A stretch of 64,000 nucleotides of DNA, from NCBI GenBank assembly GCA_029246505.1, contig JAQWNC010000015.1, positions 1 through 64,000 on the forward strand, in the 5' to 3' direction. A model generated the notes under the pieces. It saw only the letters and a program-made list of their open reading frames with translations, made no database searches and was not told the DNA's origin. Shown piece after piece: positions 9,444 through 17,375 of this stretch. Each line of letters opens with the position of its first letter. The stretch's first letter is position 1. The stretch is from Arenicellaceae bacterium. GTDB lineage: Bacteria > Pseudomonadota > Gammaproteobacteria > Arenicellales > Arenicellaceae. Position numbers and translations under genes: made by a program.

Positions 9444-11422
9444 AGCCTATTGTTTTGCTCGGCGGAATTGGGGGAGACTCCCATTCTGTCGGGTTATCTA
9501 TTTTAAAGAATGCGCTACTTGAAAATAATATCGAGGTTTTATATCTCGGTATTCAGAACGACATTGAAGAATTTTTTAAGTTTCATGAAATAGTTAATGC
9601 CGTTTTAATTTCTAATATGGATGGGCATGCAGATATATATTTAAAACCCTTCTTTGATTTAGCCCTTAAATATAAAAAAGACCCTGACGTTAAATGGTAC
9701 TTAGGCGGAAATATATCGGTCGATAAATCTATCCTTAATGAAAAAAAGTACCTAGACATGGGCTTTACGCGAGTATTCTCTACTTTTGTTGATATCAAGC
9801 AGGTACTAATAATATTAAAAAGCAGCCTCAGTGATTGTAAACGACTGCCGAACTCGAAAGAATTTTTTAAACGAAATGGACCTGCGTATTTGAAAATTAG
9901 CAGCGATTTTAGTGTTTCTGACTTTGCTTGCAATAACGAACAATTCGCAATAGAACGAAAGGAGGTATTAAATCATTGGCGAACAGGGAGAGCTGCAGAA
10001 AGCCTTGAGCAAAACGCGTTTTTCTTAAGGGCCTGCGCAAGTTTTCCAAAAATAATGCATGAGGCCGAACAGGCGAACGAACTATTAATCCAGCCTCGTT
10101 CTGGTGTTGCTTATAAAAACCAGCAAATTAGTTATTTTAAATCCTTTAAAAAATTTGGAGCATCAGTGCTCTCCTATCAAGTAGATTCTTTAACTAGAAA
10201 TAACAGTTATTTTAAAATCGATGAAGTACTAAAAGAAAATATCGGGGGTTATGAAGATGTTTTAAATGGCTTTCCTGTTGTTAATCAAGGTGTTGAGCAC
10301 TTGAGAGAAATTATAAGAGAGGTCAACGCGCCTCTGCAAACCAGACATAGCACAAGAGACCCAAGACTCTTAGCTGAAATATCATACTCCGGCGGTGTAA
10401 CTGCTTATGAAGGTGGCCCGATATGTTACAACCTACCTTATTACAAGCATTTCTCTTTAGTAGACTCTATTAAATCATGGCAATATGTAGATTACTTAAC
10501 AGGCCTTTATTACAGCAAATATGGCATCATCCTCGACAGAGAATATTTTGGAACATTAACCGCGACCCTAATTCCGCCCTGTATCGCAATAAGCACTAAT
10601 ATACTTGAAGCACTTTTGTCAGCCTCTTTTGGCGTTAAATGCGTCACCCTTGGGTACGCTGAGCAAGGAAACAGACACCAAGATATTGCAGCGATACGAA
10701 TGTCTAAAAAGATAGCTACTAAATATTTAAAATCGTTTGGATACAAAAATGTAGAAGTACATACAGCTTTTTATCAATATATGGCGGCATTCCCTCAAAT
10801 TATTGAGCAGGCAGAGGAGTTGATTTATCAATCTGCAATAACTGCAAAACTGTCTGGTGCGACTAAAATATTAACAAAAACAGTTGTGGAAGCTTTTAAA
10901 GTACCAAGCATGGCAGATAATATCGAGAGCTTGTCTATTGTAAAAAGGGGCGTAAAAAATTCAGACTTCTCTTTGATCGATGAAACGAAGGTTTCCTTTG
11001 AAGAGACACTAATAGAACGAGAGGTAGAATCTATAATCGACAGTGTTATAGAGCTTGGAGGAGGCAATATCAGCAAAGGAATTGTAAAAGGATTTGCAAA
11101 TGGCTTGATAGATATCCCATTCGCCCCGAGTGTTTTTAATGCAGGGAATGTGGTCTGTATTAGAGATATAGAGGGTGCTGTGCGAATAGCAAACTTCGGA
11201 AATTTAGAAATACCCAAAGAAGTTAAAGACACCCACGAATCCTTTGTAAAAGAAAGACTGCGCAAAGAAGGTAATAAAACCAAGTTATTTAGTATTGTTG
11301 AAAAAGACGTATTAGCAGTTGCTAGGTCACAATATAGCTGTTGGCCATTATCAGATAAAAAGAATTTATCGTTTGGCGCGTCACTTGAACTTAATCATCA
11401 AATTAACGAGGCAGAATACTAA
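9440..11422 (+). CDS. glutamate (methylaspartate) mutase, S and E subunits fused
   Basis: This 660-residue protein joins the two chains of adenosylcobalamin-dependent glutamate mutase, which interconverts L-glutamate and (2S,3S)-3-methylaspartate. Residues 1 to about 135 are the small B12-binding subunit: D13-x-H15-x-x-G18 places H15 as the lower cobalt ligand, followed by the SNMDGHAD and YLGGNIS loops. From about residue 170 the large catalytic subunit follows. It has GFPVVNQGVEHLR, the Arg-containing QTRHSTRDPRLLAEI, GGVTAYEGGPICYNLPY, WQYVDYLTGLY, REYFGTLT.TLIPP and VTLGYAEQGNRHQDIAA. In the classical clostridial enzyme these are separate proteins. The start is TTG overlapping the upstream stop. 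Fermentative use is unlikely; the operon points to glycan or secondary metabolism. Confidence 0.85.
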   Translation: MKPIVLLGGIGGDSHSVGLSILKNALLENNIEVLYLGIQNDIEEFFKFHEIVNAVLISNMDGHADIYLKPFFDLALKYKKDPDVKWYLGGNISVDKSILNEKKYLDMGFTRVFSTFVDIKQVLIILKSSLSDCKRLPNSKEFFKRNGPAYLKISSDFSVSDFACNNEQFAIERKEVLNHWRTGRAAESLEQNAFFLRACASFPKIMHEAEQANELLIQPRSGVAYKNQQISYFKSFKKFGASVLSYQVDSLTRNNSYFKIDEVLKENIGGYEDVLNGFPVVNQGVEHLREIIREVNAPLQTRHSTRDPRLLAEISYSGGVTAYEGGPICYNLPYYKHFSLVDSIKSWQYVDYLTGLYYSKYGIILDREYFGTLTATLIPPCIAISTNILEALLSASFGVKCVTLGYAEQGNRHQDIAAIRMSKKIATKYLKSFGYKNVEVHTAFYQYMAAFPQIIEQAEELIYQSAITAKLSGATKILTKTVVEAFKVPSMADNIESLSIVKRGVKNSDFSLIDETKVSFEETLIEREVESIIDSVIELGGGNISKGIVKGFANGLIDIPFAPSVFNAGNVVCIRDIEGAVRIANFGNLEIPKEVKDTHESFVKERLRKEGNKTKLFSIVEKDVLAVARSQYSCWPLSDKKNLSFGASLELNHQINEAEY

Positions 11423-11476
11423 CTTATTGCTAGAAATTAGCCCCATCGCGCCGCCAGATATATCAACAATATAAAA

Positions 11477-13084
11477 TCAAATCGATAAATTATTCTTCAA
11501 ATAATCACGAATAGAGACACAAAAGGCATCTATGTTTTCGTCATCCGTCACTCCCGAAGCCTCTTTATTCCACTTGTTGCAAAACCCCGAAAAACTCACC
11601 AAAAAGTAGGCAATAAGGTAGTCTTTAACGTCCGCCAACACAGGGTTATTCGTAGGATCAACGATTTTCGAAATTGCAATGTGAAGGTCTTTGTTAGTTT
11701 TCACCATAAATGCCCCTGAACAGGCACCGTACCAAGGTCGCCCAAATAGGATAACCGGCTTACCTCTAACCAGCGCTTCCCAACCAGCATATCCAGTTAT
11801 CGTGGAGACAGCCTTACTTCTATCCATTAAGTCAAAGCTCGGCGTATCAATTGAAACTAACCGAACATTCGAATGATTAACCAGATCTCGATAAAACTGT
11901 GGATCTCTACCCTGCCAAGCCTTAGAAGACTTTGCCTGCAATTGCAGGGAATGTTCCTTTACATATAACAGCCAGCCTTCCGGTAACAATTTGGACAACA
12001 TCCCAATCATTAACGCTTGATCGGCAAAATAACCGCCATCAGGACAAGTGCTCGCTTCAGGCTGGTAATGTAAAGCAACAAATATAAACGGTGCGTTAAA
12101 ATCATCTTTTGACAAATTAATGCACAAATCAGTATAACATGTTGCTAATTGTTTTAATTTACGCAACTTATATCTTTCAACCTTTGCACTTTCTGCGGCA
12201 CTATAATGAGAATCCTCAAAGGCCATCTTTGAATGTTTCCAATAATTATCGGGATATAACTGTTTTAGTGAAAACACCCTATTTAATAATTTCCGAAGCC
12301 GCCTAGCCGCAAAAATGAGCGCCCAAGCCAAAGACTTTACAAACCCCAGCCAGCTTTTAGCCGACCAATTAACCTTTTCCGACTGATTGAGGGTTTCAAG
12401 CATCGCCATATATTTGGGTATCGCTCTCGCGTATTCGCGTCGTGTAGTTTCGAGGTGTTTATCGACTCGGGTTCCGACCTCCTTATTTACCTTAGTCCCT
12501 TGAAGCAATTGTTGCGCAACCTGCACCCTTGCAGAAAGTCCTTCGATAGTCTCACACCACATCACCCTGCCTAAAGTGGAGTTAAAATGGAATAGCACGG
12601 TATTAATACCACGATGCCGCGCAAGCAAATAAAGGACATAGTCCCAACCCATATGCGGCGTGACTCCAAACATCACCAAATCAGGATTAACCTCATCCAA
12701 TACCGCGCTCCAATACCGCAGCAATCGAATGTAATGCCGGTAACGATCTCTGTACGCAAAACAACAATCCATCGGATCCATTCGATCAAGCATGCGCATC
12801 AGAACTGACTCGTACGCCGAAAGAGCTCGTAGCGTCGATTCGTCGATCGCCGGTTCGCTTAAAGCCAATACTGGAATTCCTCTAATTGCAGCGGTACTGT
12901 CATGGAAAACCGCTCCAGGAAATAAAGATTTGAAATTTTCATATTGTTTATCAAAATTAGGCCGAACGCCAATAACACAATATGATAGTTCAATGTCGCC
13001 TTCAATCGCGAGGCGAGAAATCACCTGATCCCAAACCCCATCTACAGTGCAATGAGCCGCTATAGTCTTTACTACTTTTTTCAA
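11477..13084 (-). CDS. capsule polysaccharide synthesis (KpsC/KpsS-like) protein
   Basis: This 535-residue protein resembles the Capsule_synth family related to KpsC/KpsS Kdo transferases. The C-terminal 200 residues hold the recognisable blocks: ALHYQPE near 340, LLPEGWLLYVKEH, R.PQFY.DLV, NVRLVSIDTPSFDLM, TITGYAGWEALVRGKPVILFGRPWY. These resemble the nucleotide-sugar-binding half of that group. The N-terminal half, with a PDLVMFGVTPHMGWDY segment, is less familiar. Kdo and nonulosonic acids are both CMP-activated 2-keto sugars, so a role as transferase for the sugar made by the neighbouring NeuB pathway is attractive but inferred. A truncated, diverged copy lies at 888-1475. Confidence 0.65.
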   Translation of the reverse strand: MKKVVKTIAAHCTVDGVWDQVISRLAIEGDIELSYCVIGVRPNFDKQYENFKSLFPGAVFHDSTAAIRGIPVLALSEPAIDESTLRALSAYESVLMRMLDRMDPMDCCFAYRDRYRHYIRLLRYWSAVLDEVNPDLVMFGVTPHMGWDYVLYLLARHRGINTVLFHFNSTLGRVMWCETIEGLSARVQVAQQLLQGTKVNKEVGTRVDKHLETTRREYARAIPKYMAMLETLNQSEKVNWSAKSWLGFVKSLAWALIFAARRLRKLLNRVFSLKQLYPDNYWKHSKMAFEDSHYSAAESAKVERYKLRKLKQLATCYTDLCINLSKDDFNAPFIFVALHYQPEASTCPDGGYFADQALMIGMLSKLLPEGWLLYVKEHSLQLQAKSSKAWQGRDPQFYRDLVNHSNVRLVSIDTPSFDLMDRSKAVSTITGYAGWEALVRGKPVILFGRPWYGACSGAFMVKTNKDLHIAISKIVDPTNNPVLADVKDYLIAYFLVSFSGFCNKWNKEASGVTDDENIDAFCVSIRDYLKNNLSI

Positions 13085-13201
13085 AATAAATATACCCGCT
13101 GTAAGTCAATCTCGGCAGTCTCAATGCCTGAAAATACTATATTTTCCAGGCATCCAATTTAGTCGCACACCCTCGGAAACCCGTAACTAACGATCCAGTC
13201 G

Positions 13202-14536
13202 TTACATACCGCCCAGACAAATTATGCCGGCTTCAAGAAGAATAGAAATAGATTTCTCTATTGTATCAGCAGGTATCTTCGATAAATCAACAATATCCCG
13301 GACACTATGTTTACCATCACTTAAATTTATTACCCAATTTAAGGCACGAATCTCGCGACTATGCACTTCACCTCCAGTATTTGGGTATAAGCCGCTTTTT
13401 CCTAATCTTGGTTCGCAATATGGATTGTTACTCCGGTAAAACCGATCTGACTCAATCTCATCAATAATTTCCTTATAAACTTCAAAAACGTCTAGCAATG
13501 CGGGAAAACTTAGCAAATCCTTGTTGTCTGCAGAGGAATGATACTCTGGATACTCGCCAGGTACTCCTCTCATAATTGAACCCACCGGTAGATCAAAGCC
13601 GGGGGAACAATACTGTCTTTCATCACTCCCATAAGGATAAAAGTCTCTTATTTCAATTCCGACGTTTTGTGCACAATGGTTACTACTTAACACCCTCTCC
13701 ACCAACCTATCTGTATAAGAGTTTATCTTGCGACTGCGCTTATATGTAAAGTGCGTATCTAAGCCAGTACAAGTCAAAATAAATCCCGCTAACATATTGG
13801 ACTTGAGGTGCTCACCATACCTGTCCAAATATACGATCGACCCAATAGTTTCCGGGGCCAACAAAAAACGATACGTGTAATGCCGATTTTGCAGTCCACT
13901 CACATACTTATATATCAATGATTGCAGTAACGGCCCTGAAAGTTCGTTGTTTGCCAGGCTCGGATGACAAATATAAGATGAGAAAAAGACTTCTCTGTCT
14001 GATATACCATCAAGTACGATATCTCCGTATGTGAGCGAGCCATCTTCCAAAGAAGAATCTATAAAAACTCGATAATCACCTTCGCGCGGTAACTGATCAT
14101 ATTCGTTTTTGGTAAGGCAAAACCCCCAGTTTCGCTTGTAGTAGCTTGTACGATAAGGAATAGCATTTGGCATGTTATTATCAATGTACAAATGCGAAGT
14201 GAGCTCGCTCCAAGGTAATGTCTGATCCATCGGCTCAGAATAGCCCATCAGATGAAGATTGTTGTCGGTAAACCGCGCTATTCGCCGCCCGTCAGGGGTT
14301 TCTAACCAAGCATCCCTTACGTTCCATTCAAGCGGTACCGTCCAATCAAAAACCTCCTCGCCACTAGCCATCTCGTGAATATCATACGGAATATGCTCAT
14401 GAAGAATTTCAAAGGACTGCCTAACACCGTTCCCAGTCAAGCTTCTGGATAAACCCCATAGCCTGTCAAATAGGTGTTCTATTGCGCCGATGCCCATCGG
14501 CTGATCGATATGATGAGGATTAGTCACTCTAGTCAT
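13202..14536 (-). CDS. DUF4910/M28-like aminopeptidase-fold protein of polysaccharide clusters
   Basis: This 444-residue protein matches the DUF4910/DUF2172 type: an aminopeptidase-like (M28 fold) core plus a C-terminal winged-helix domain. The DUF2172-like start includes LFDRLWGLSRSLTGNGVRQSFEIL. Probable metal ligands lie in SYICHPSLANNELSGP, YPYGSDERQYCSPG and PEYHSSADN. The winged helix is near 385-440 (SVRDIVDLSKIPADTIEKSI). Family members sit repeatedly beside glycan biosynthesis genes but have no settled reaction. A deacylase or amidase acting on an amino-sugar intermediate is possible (inference). The ATG overlaps the stop of the decayed cytidylyltransferase by ATGA. Confidence 0.7.
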   Translation of the reverse strand: MTRVTNPHHIDQPMGIGAIEHLFDRLWGLSRSLTGNGVRQSFEILHEHIPYDIHEMASGEEVFDWTVPLEWNVRDAWLETPDGRRIARFTDNNLHLMGYSEPMDQTLPWSELTSHLYIDNNMPNAIPYRTSYYKRNWGFCLTKNEYDQLPREGDYRVFIDSSLEDGSLTYGDIVLDGISDREVFFSSYICHPSLANNELSGPLLQSLIYKYVSGLQNRHYTYRFLLAPETIGSIVYLDRYGEHLKSNMLAGFILTCTGLDTHFTYKRSRKINSYTDRLVERVLSSNHCAQNVGIEIRDFYPYGSDERQYCSPGFDLPVGSIMRGVPGEYPEYHSSADNKDLLSFPALLDVFEVYKEIIDEIESDRFYRSNNPYCEPRLGKSGLYPNTGGEVHSREIRALNWVINLSDGKHSVRDIVDLSKIPADTIEKSISILLEAGIICLGGM

Positions 14537-15021
14537 TCTGCTTTATAAAGCGTAGTCAAAGCCCAATTTTTGTTTAACCCAAACAACGAATTCAACCCGG
14601 CTAGATCCTCTTCAGTATTCAAATCTAACTTTATATAGGGAATCTCTGAGTTGATATCTCTATGCATTGTCACTCGTAAAAAAGAATAGGATTCCGGCTT
14701 TTGCCGCGGGCAAGCTGTTACGTACTCTACTACGCATAATGTTCTTGCGTTGTCGATCAGCTTCTAATATCAATTTAGCCGACAAGACTTCTGCACCAAA
14801 ATCTCTTGGCCAGTTATGGCCTACTCCTAAAATATAATTGTAGACCAAGTCTATCGGTTGATTCGCCAAATAGAATCAATAAAACCTGCCTCATCGTCAC
14901 AAAACACTTATGTCTCATGAGCGATTGTCACGTAAGAAAACACAACACCATGGACGCTTAACTTTTTAATTACTTCACATTTAAACCGTATCTCAGACAC
15001 GATGAGAAAACTAGTTTTCAT
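14533..15021 (-). pseudogene. decayed SpsF/NeuA-type cytidylyltransferase
   Basis: Three reading frames together give pieces of a cytidylyltransferase. The start MKTSFLIVSEI at 15,021 resembles the family opening. A middle segment (PIDLVYNYILGVGHNWPRDF then GAEVLSAKLILEADR) matches the region before the family's EREHVTP motif. The last segment (IPYIKLDLNTEEDLAGL) matches the usual RLTVDTPEDL ending. Stops and frameshifts separate these segments. The whole is about 490 bp against roughly 720 for an intact gene, so an internal deletion is likely. Its final TGA still overlaps the next gene's ATG, showing it was once an operon member. A single 69-residue frame inside it is not a gene. Confidence 0.6.
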
Positions 15022-15063
15022 TTGTACTGCTTGATTTATTCTAGACTCACAAAATCATCTTCT

Positions 15064-15744
15064 TCATTTTGCGACTCTGTGTCGTTCAGATTGAAGTTCT
15101 ATTAAGGTAGACAAGCACCGAACTGGTTTCAACTCAATATTCTCCACTTCCAATTCTTTCATTAGTATCAAGTCATCCAACGTATCAAGTGTAATGCGAT
15201 CCGTATGATCAACCTGCATAAAATCAGAATCTAACTCAACTTTTTTCAGTTGCGGATCGTTACGAATATCCCAAGTTACATGTTCCTTAGCTTCAGAAGA
15301 AGTTGGTGACCCAGCATACGCTCTAAGAACTTCCGCGCGAATAACTTCTCCTGCAAAATGCGATAAAGGTACAACAAAACCATAGTCGGCGTTGTTTCCA
15401 GCCACTGCATCATACAGTCCCTCGATAAGGGCTGGCTGCGCAAGATAGTTATCGCAGGTAAGACGCAATATATACTCCCCCACATACCCTTGGGCACAAT
15501 CTATGTATCTCTGCAGCACATCATCCTCGCCGCCCTCAAAGTATTCAGCACCGGCAGCTTCAACAAGCCCTTTAAGAATACGATTCTCGGCTCGTCGCCC
15601 CGTAGCAACAATGACCCGCTCCACTGGTGCCACGCTGTGTGCAATTGCACACACTCTTTGCACTATAGTTTGCCCAAAGAAAGTAAATAATACTTTGCCC
15701 GGTAATCTTGTGGATCCGAGCCGAGCCTGTAGTATCGCAATCAC
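15064..15744 (-). CDS. SpsF-like cytidylyltransferase
   Basis: This 226-residue nucleotidyltransferase opens with IAILQARLGSTRLPGKVL, the substrate/CTP-binding signature of the SpsF/CMP-nonulosonate synthetase-like family. EDDVLQRYIDCA, RLTCDNYLAQP, EAKEHVTWDI and the ending DRITLDTLDDL follow. Enzymes of this kind activate 2-keto acid sugars or related sugars with CTP. With the NeuB-type synthase and PseG-like protein just upstream in the same operon, it is the probable CMP-activating step for the nonulosonic acid. The start is GTG. The 96-bp gap to the upstream gene shows no other gene that I can identify. Confidence 0.78.
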   Translation of the reverse strand: MIAILQARLGSTRLPGKVLFTFFGQTIVQRVCAIAHSVAPVERVIVATGRRAENRILKGLVEAAGAEYFEGGEDDVLQRYIDCAQGYVGEYILRLTCDNYLAQPALIEGLYDAVAGNNADYGFVVPLSHFAGEVIRAEVLRAYAGSPTSSEAKEHVTWDIRNDPQLKKVELDSDFMQVDHTDRITLDTLDDLILMKELEVENIELKPVRCLSTLIELQSERHRVAK

Positions 15745-15840
15745 ATTTCTAACTTTTAGGTTGAATCCAGCGTTCGTTTTTAATGTTGGCCGATTCTATA
15801 CGAGAAAGACCACTCTTATAAGCAATGACGACTAGAAAAT

Positions 15841-16890
15841 CTAATCGCAGGCAGCTTTCTTCTGTATTTGTGTAAGAATTACATCCACCACACGATTTCG
15901 ACCCAGCCCATCCACTAATGCACTCATATTTTGGCTATAACTTCGCAATGAAGCTGGCTGTTCCCGCAGTTTAAAAAACTCCCGCACTAAACGATCTCCC
16001 GAGTATGATTCGGTAATTCCAATGTATATGCCCGCCCTAGCCTCAGCAAGCGCCTGCCCCAAAGGTCGTTGGTTTTCAGCTAAGGCAATTGCTATCGTCG
16101 GTAAACCCGAATAAGCAAACTCCCAAAGCGTCGTTCCTGCAGCAGAAATTGCTAAATCCGATCGTGAAATCAAAGGTGCCATATCTTTCACATCTTTATA
16201 TACACGCCAATTTGGGTTTCTGTTTAACGCAGGTTGAATCGTGTCGAGAAATCGATTTAATGGCCCAATTACGATATGTACACAGCCACTAAAACCAGCA
16301 CCCTCAAGACTTTCTAGAACCTTTAAGGTAGTGTTGTTTGGATCTGACCCACCAAACGTAAGCAATAACTCTTTTAACTGCTGGCGCTCTCGACGCAAAC
16401 CTTTTGCTTGGAAAAACTCGGATCGTAGCACTACGTATTCCAAACCAAGTAATAGCTCCGCATTCGGGGCTACGCGCCCGTAGCCGAGACTAACGGCGTG
16501 TGGATTCTGGTTCAAAAGTACGTCCACATTCAGCTGATCGGAAATCACATAATCACACCACAACATAAGCGACCATCGGTTATCATGAACCCGCTCTAGC
16601 CAATCAGCGGCAAAGCAGTAACCATCCACAATTAGCATTTTAGCGTTTAAGCGCATGCATAGCTTACGTGTAGCTTGCAAATCTTCATCAGTTCCGGCCT
16701 CTAAATTAAGAGTTTCACTGTTAATCTGATTCTCAAGCAATCTCCGTTCAATTGCCGGTGAGCTTTCGCTCAGCGCAAATAATACACGAATGCCCTTTTC
16801 ACGTAGAGCCTGGGCTAAACCCAAACACCGCATAATGTGCCCCATCCCGATAGCAGCTGAACAATCAACACGAAATACAACGAGCGGCAT
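15841..16890 (-). CDS. pseG: PseG-like UDP-sugar hydrolase/glycosyltransferase-fold protein
   Basis: PseG removes UDP from the activated 2,4-diamino-type sugar to give the free sugar used by the NeuB-type synthase. The start at 16,890 (ATG, then PLVVFRVDCS) was chosen because the family begins with FRxDxSxxIGxGHxxRC, seen here as FRVDCSAAIGMGHIMRC. A frame running up to 16,980 would overlap the previous gene by 79 bases. About 349 residues. The C-terminal half shows LLLTFGGSDPNN, the ISAAGTTLWEFAYSGLPTI nucleotide-binding region and ALAENQ. B. subtilis SpsG is a similar relative. The exact substrate stereochemistry is not readable. Confidence 0.78.
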   Translation of the reverse strand: MPLVVFRVDCSAAIGMGHIMRCLGLAQALREKGIRVLFALSESSPAIERRLLENQINSETLNLEAGTDEDLQATRKLCMRLNAKMLIVDGYCFAADWLERVHDNRWSLMLWCDYVISDQLNVDVLLNQNPHAVSLGYGRVAPNAELLLGLEYVVLRSEFFQAKGLRRERQQLKELLLTFGGSDPNNTTLKVLESLEGAGFSGCVHIVIGPLNRFLDTIQPALNRNPNWRVYKDVKDMAPLISRSDLAISAAGTTLWEFAYSGLPTIAIALAENQRPLGQALAEARAGIYIGITESYSGDRLVREFFKLREQPASLRSYSQNMSALVDGLGRNRVVDVILTQIQKKAACD

Positions 16891-16901
16891 AAACGAGTTG
16901 T

Positions 16902-17375
16902 TCAAAGTGGCAAGTATCCCACGAACCCGGTAATCAACCAGCGCCCATTCGAGTTTCGAAACTGAAATAAGCTTCGCCAAGCCATCGCCTCAACTTCACC
17001 TGTGGCTAATATTAAGTCGCCATCAAATACTTTTGTAAGGAGAGCGATATCTCCCTGAATGTTTGCGCTTTCCAATTTTAAGGATTTATAGAGCGCACTG
17101 TGAGCATCGTACCTTGGTGCAAAAGTTAACTTGGCAAATTCTCGTGCTTGCTTAGAGAAGCTCTTTTGATAAGACTCTAATGTCGTAAACTGAGGCGTCC
17201 AGTCGGCGGGGTTATTGCTATTATGAGCATGAATACCCAAAAATCTTGATTCATCAAAGTCGGGGGCAGTTATCGACCAGTCCTGAGAAATGAATGCCTC
17301 TATATCGCGATACACGCAGATATCCCAAAAGACTCTCATCACTTTGTCCTCGCTATAAGGGTTCTTAAACAACAT
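16902..17375 (-). CDS. small NTF2/SnoaL-like protein of unknown function
   Basis: This 157-residue protein has no catalytic motif that I recognise. The ending NGRWLITGFVGYLPL and the overall length are reminiscent of NTF2-like (SnoaL) cone-shaped folds, which often act as small isomerases, dehydratases or binding proteins; this is only a fold guess. Its ATG overlaps the stop of the NeuB-type synthase gene by one base, and the PseG-like start lies 11 bp downstream. It is therefore embedded in the nonulosonic acid operon and probably serves that pathway. Confidence 0.6.
   Translation of the reverse strand: MLFKNPYSEDKVMRVFWDICVYRDIEAFISQDWSITAPDFDESRFLGIHAHNSNNPADWTPQFTTLESYQKSFSKQAREFAKLTFAPRYDAHSALYKSLKLESANIQGDIALLTKVFDGDLILATGEVEAMAWRSLFQFRNSNGRWLITGFVGYLPL

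Noticed and set aside
10828-11283. 151-codon frame on the minus strand inside the mutase gene
   Set aside because: It is serine/threonine/isoleucine-rich shadow coding antisense to a strongly conserved protein.
888-13084. Possible composite transposon bounded by the two capsule-synthesis copies
   Set aside because: No transposase, no terminal inverted repeats and no target duplication are visible; the copies are diverged coding sequence.
14660-14869. 69-codon minus-strand frame as an independent small gene
   Set aside because: It is one fragment of the decayed cytidylyltransferase described at 14,533-15,021.
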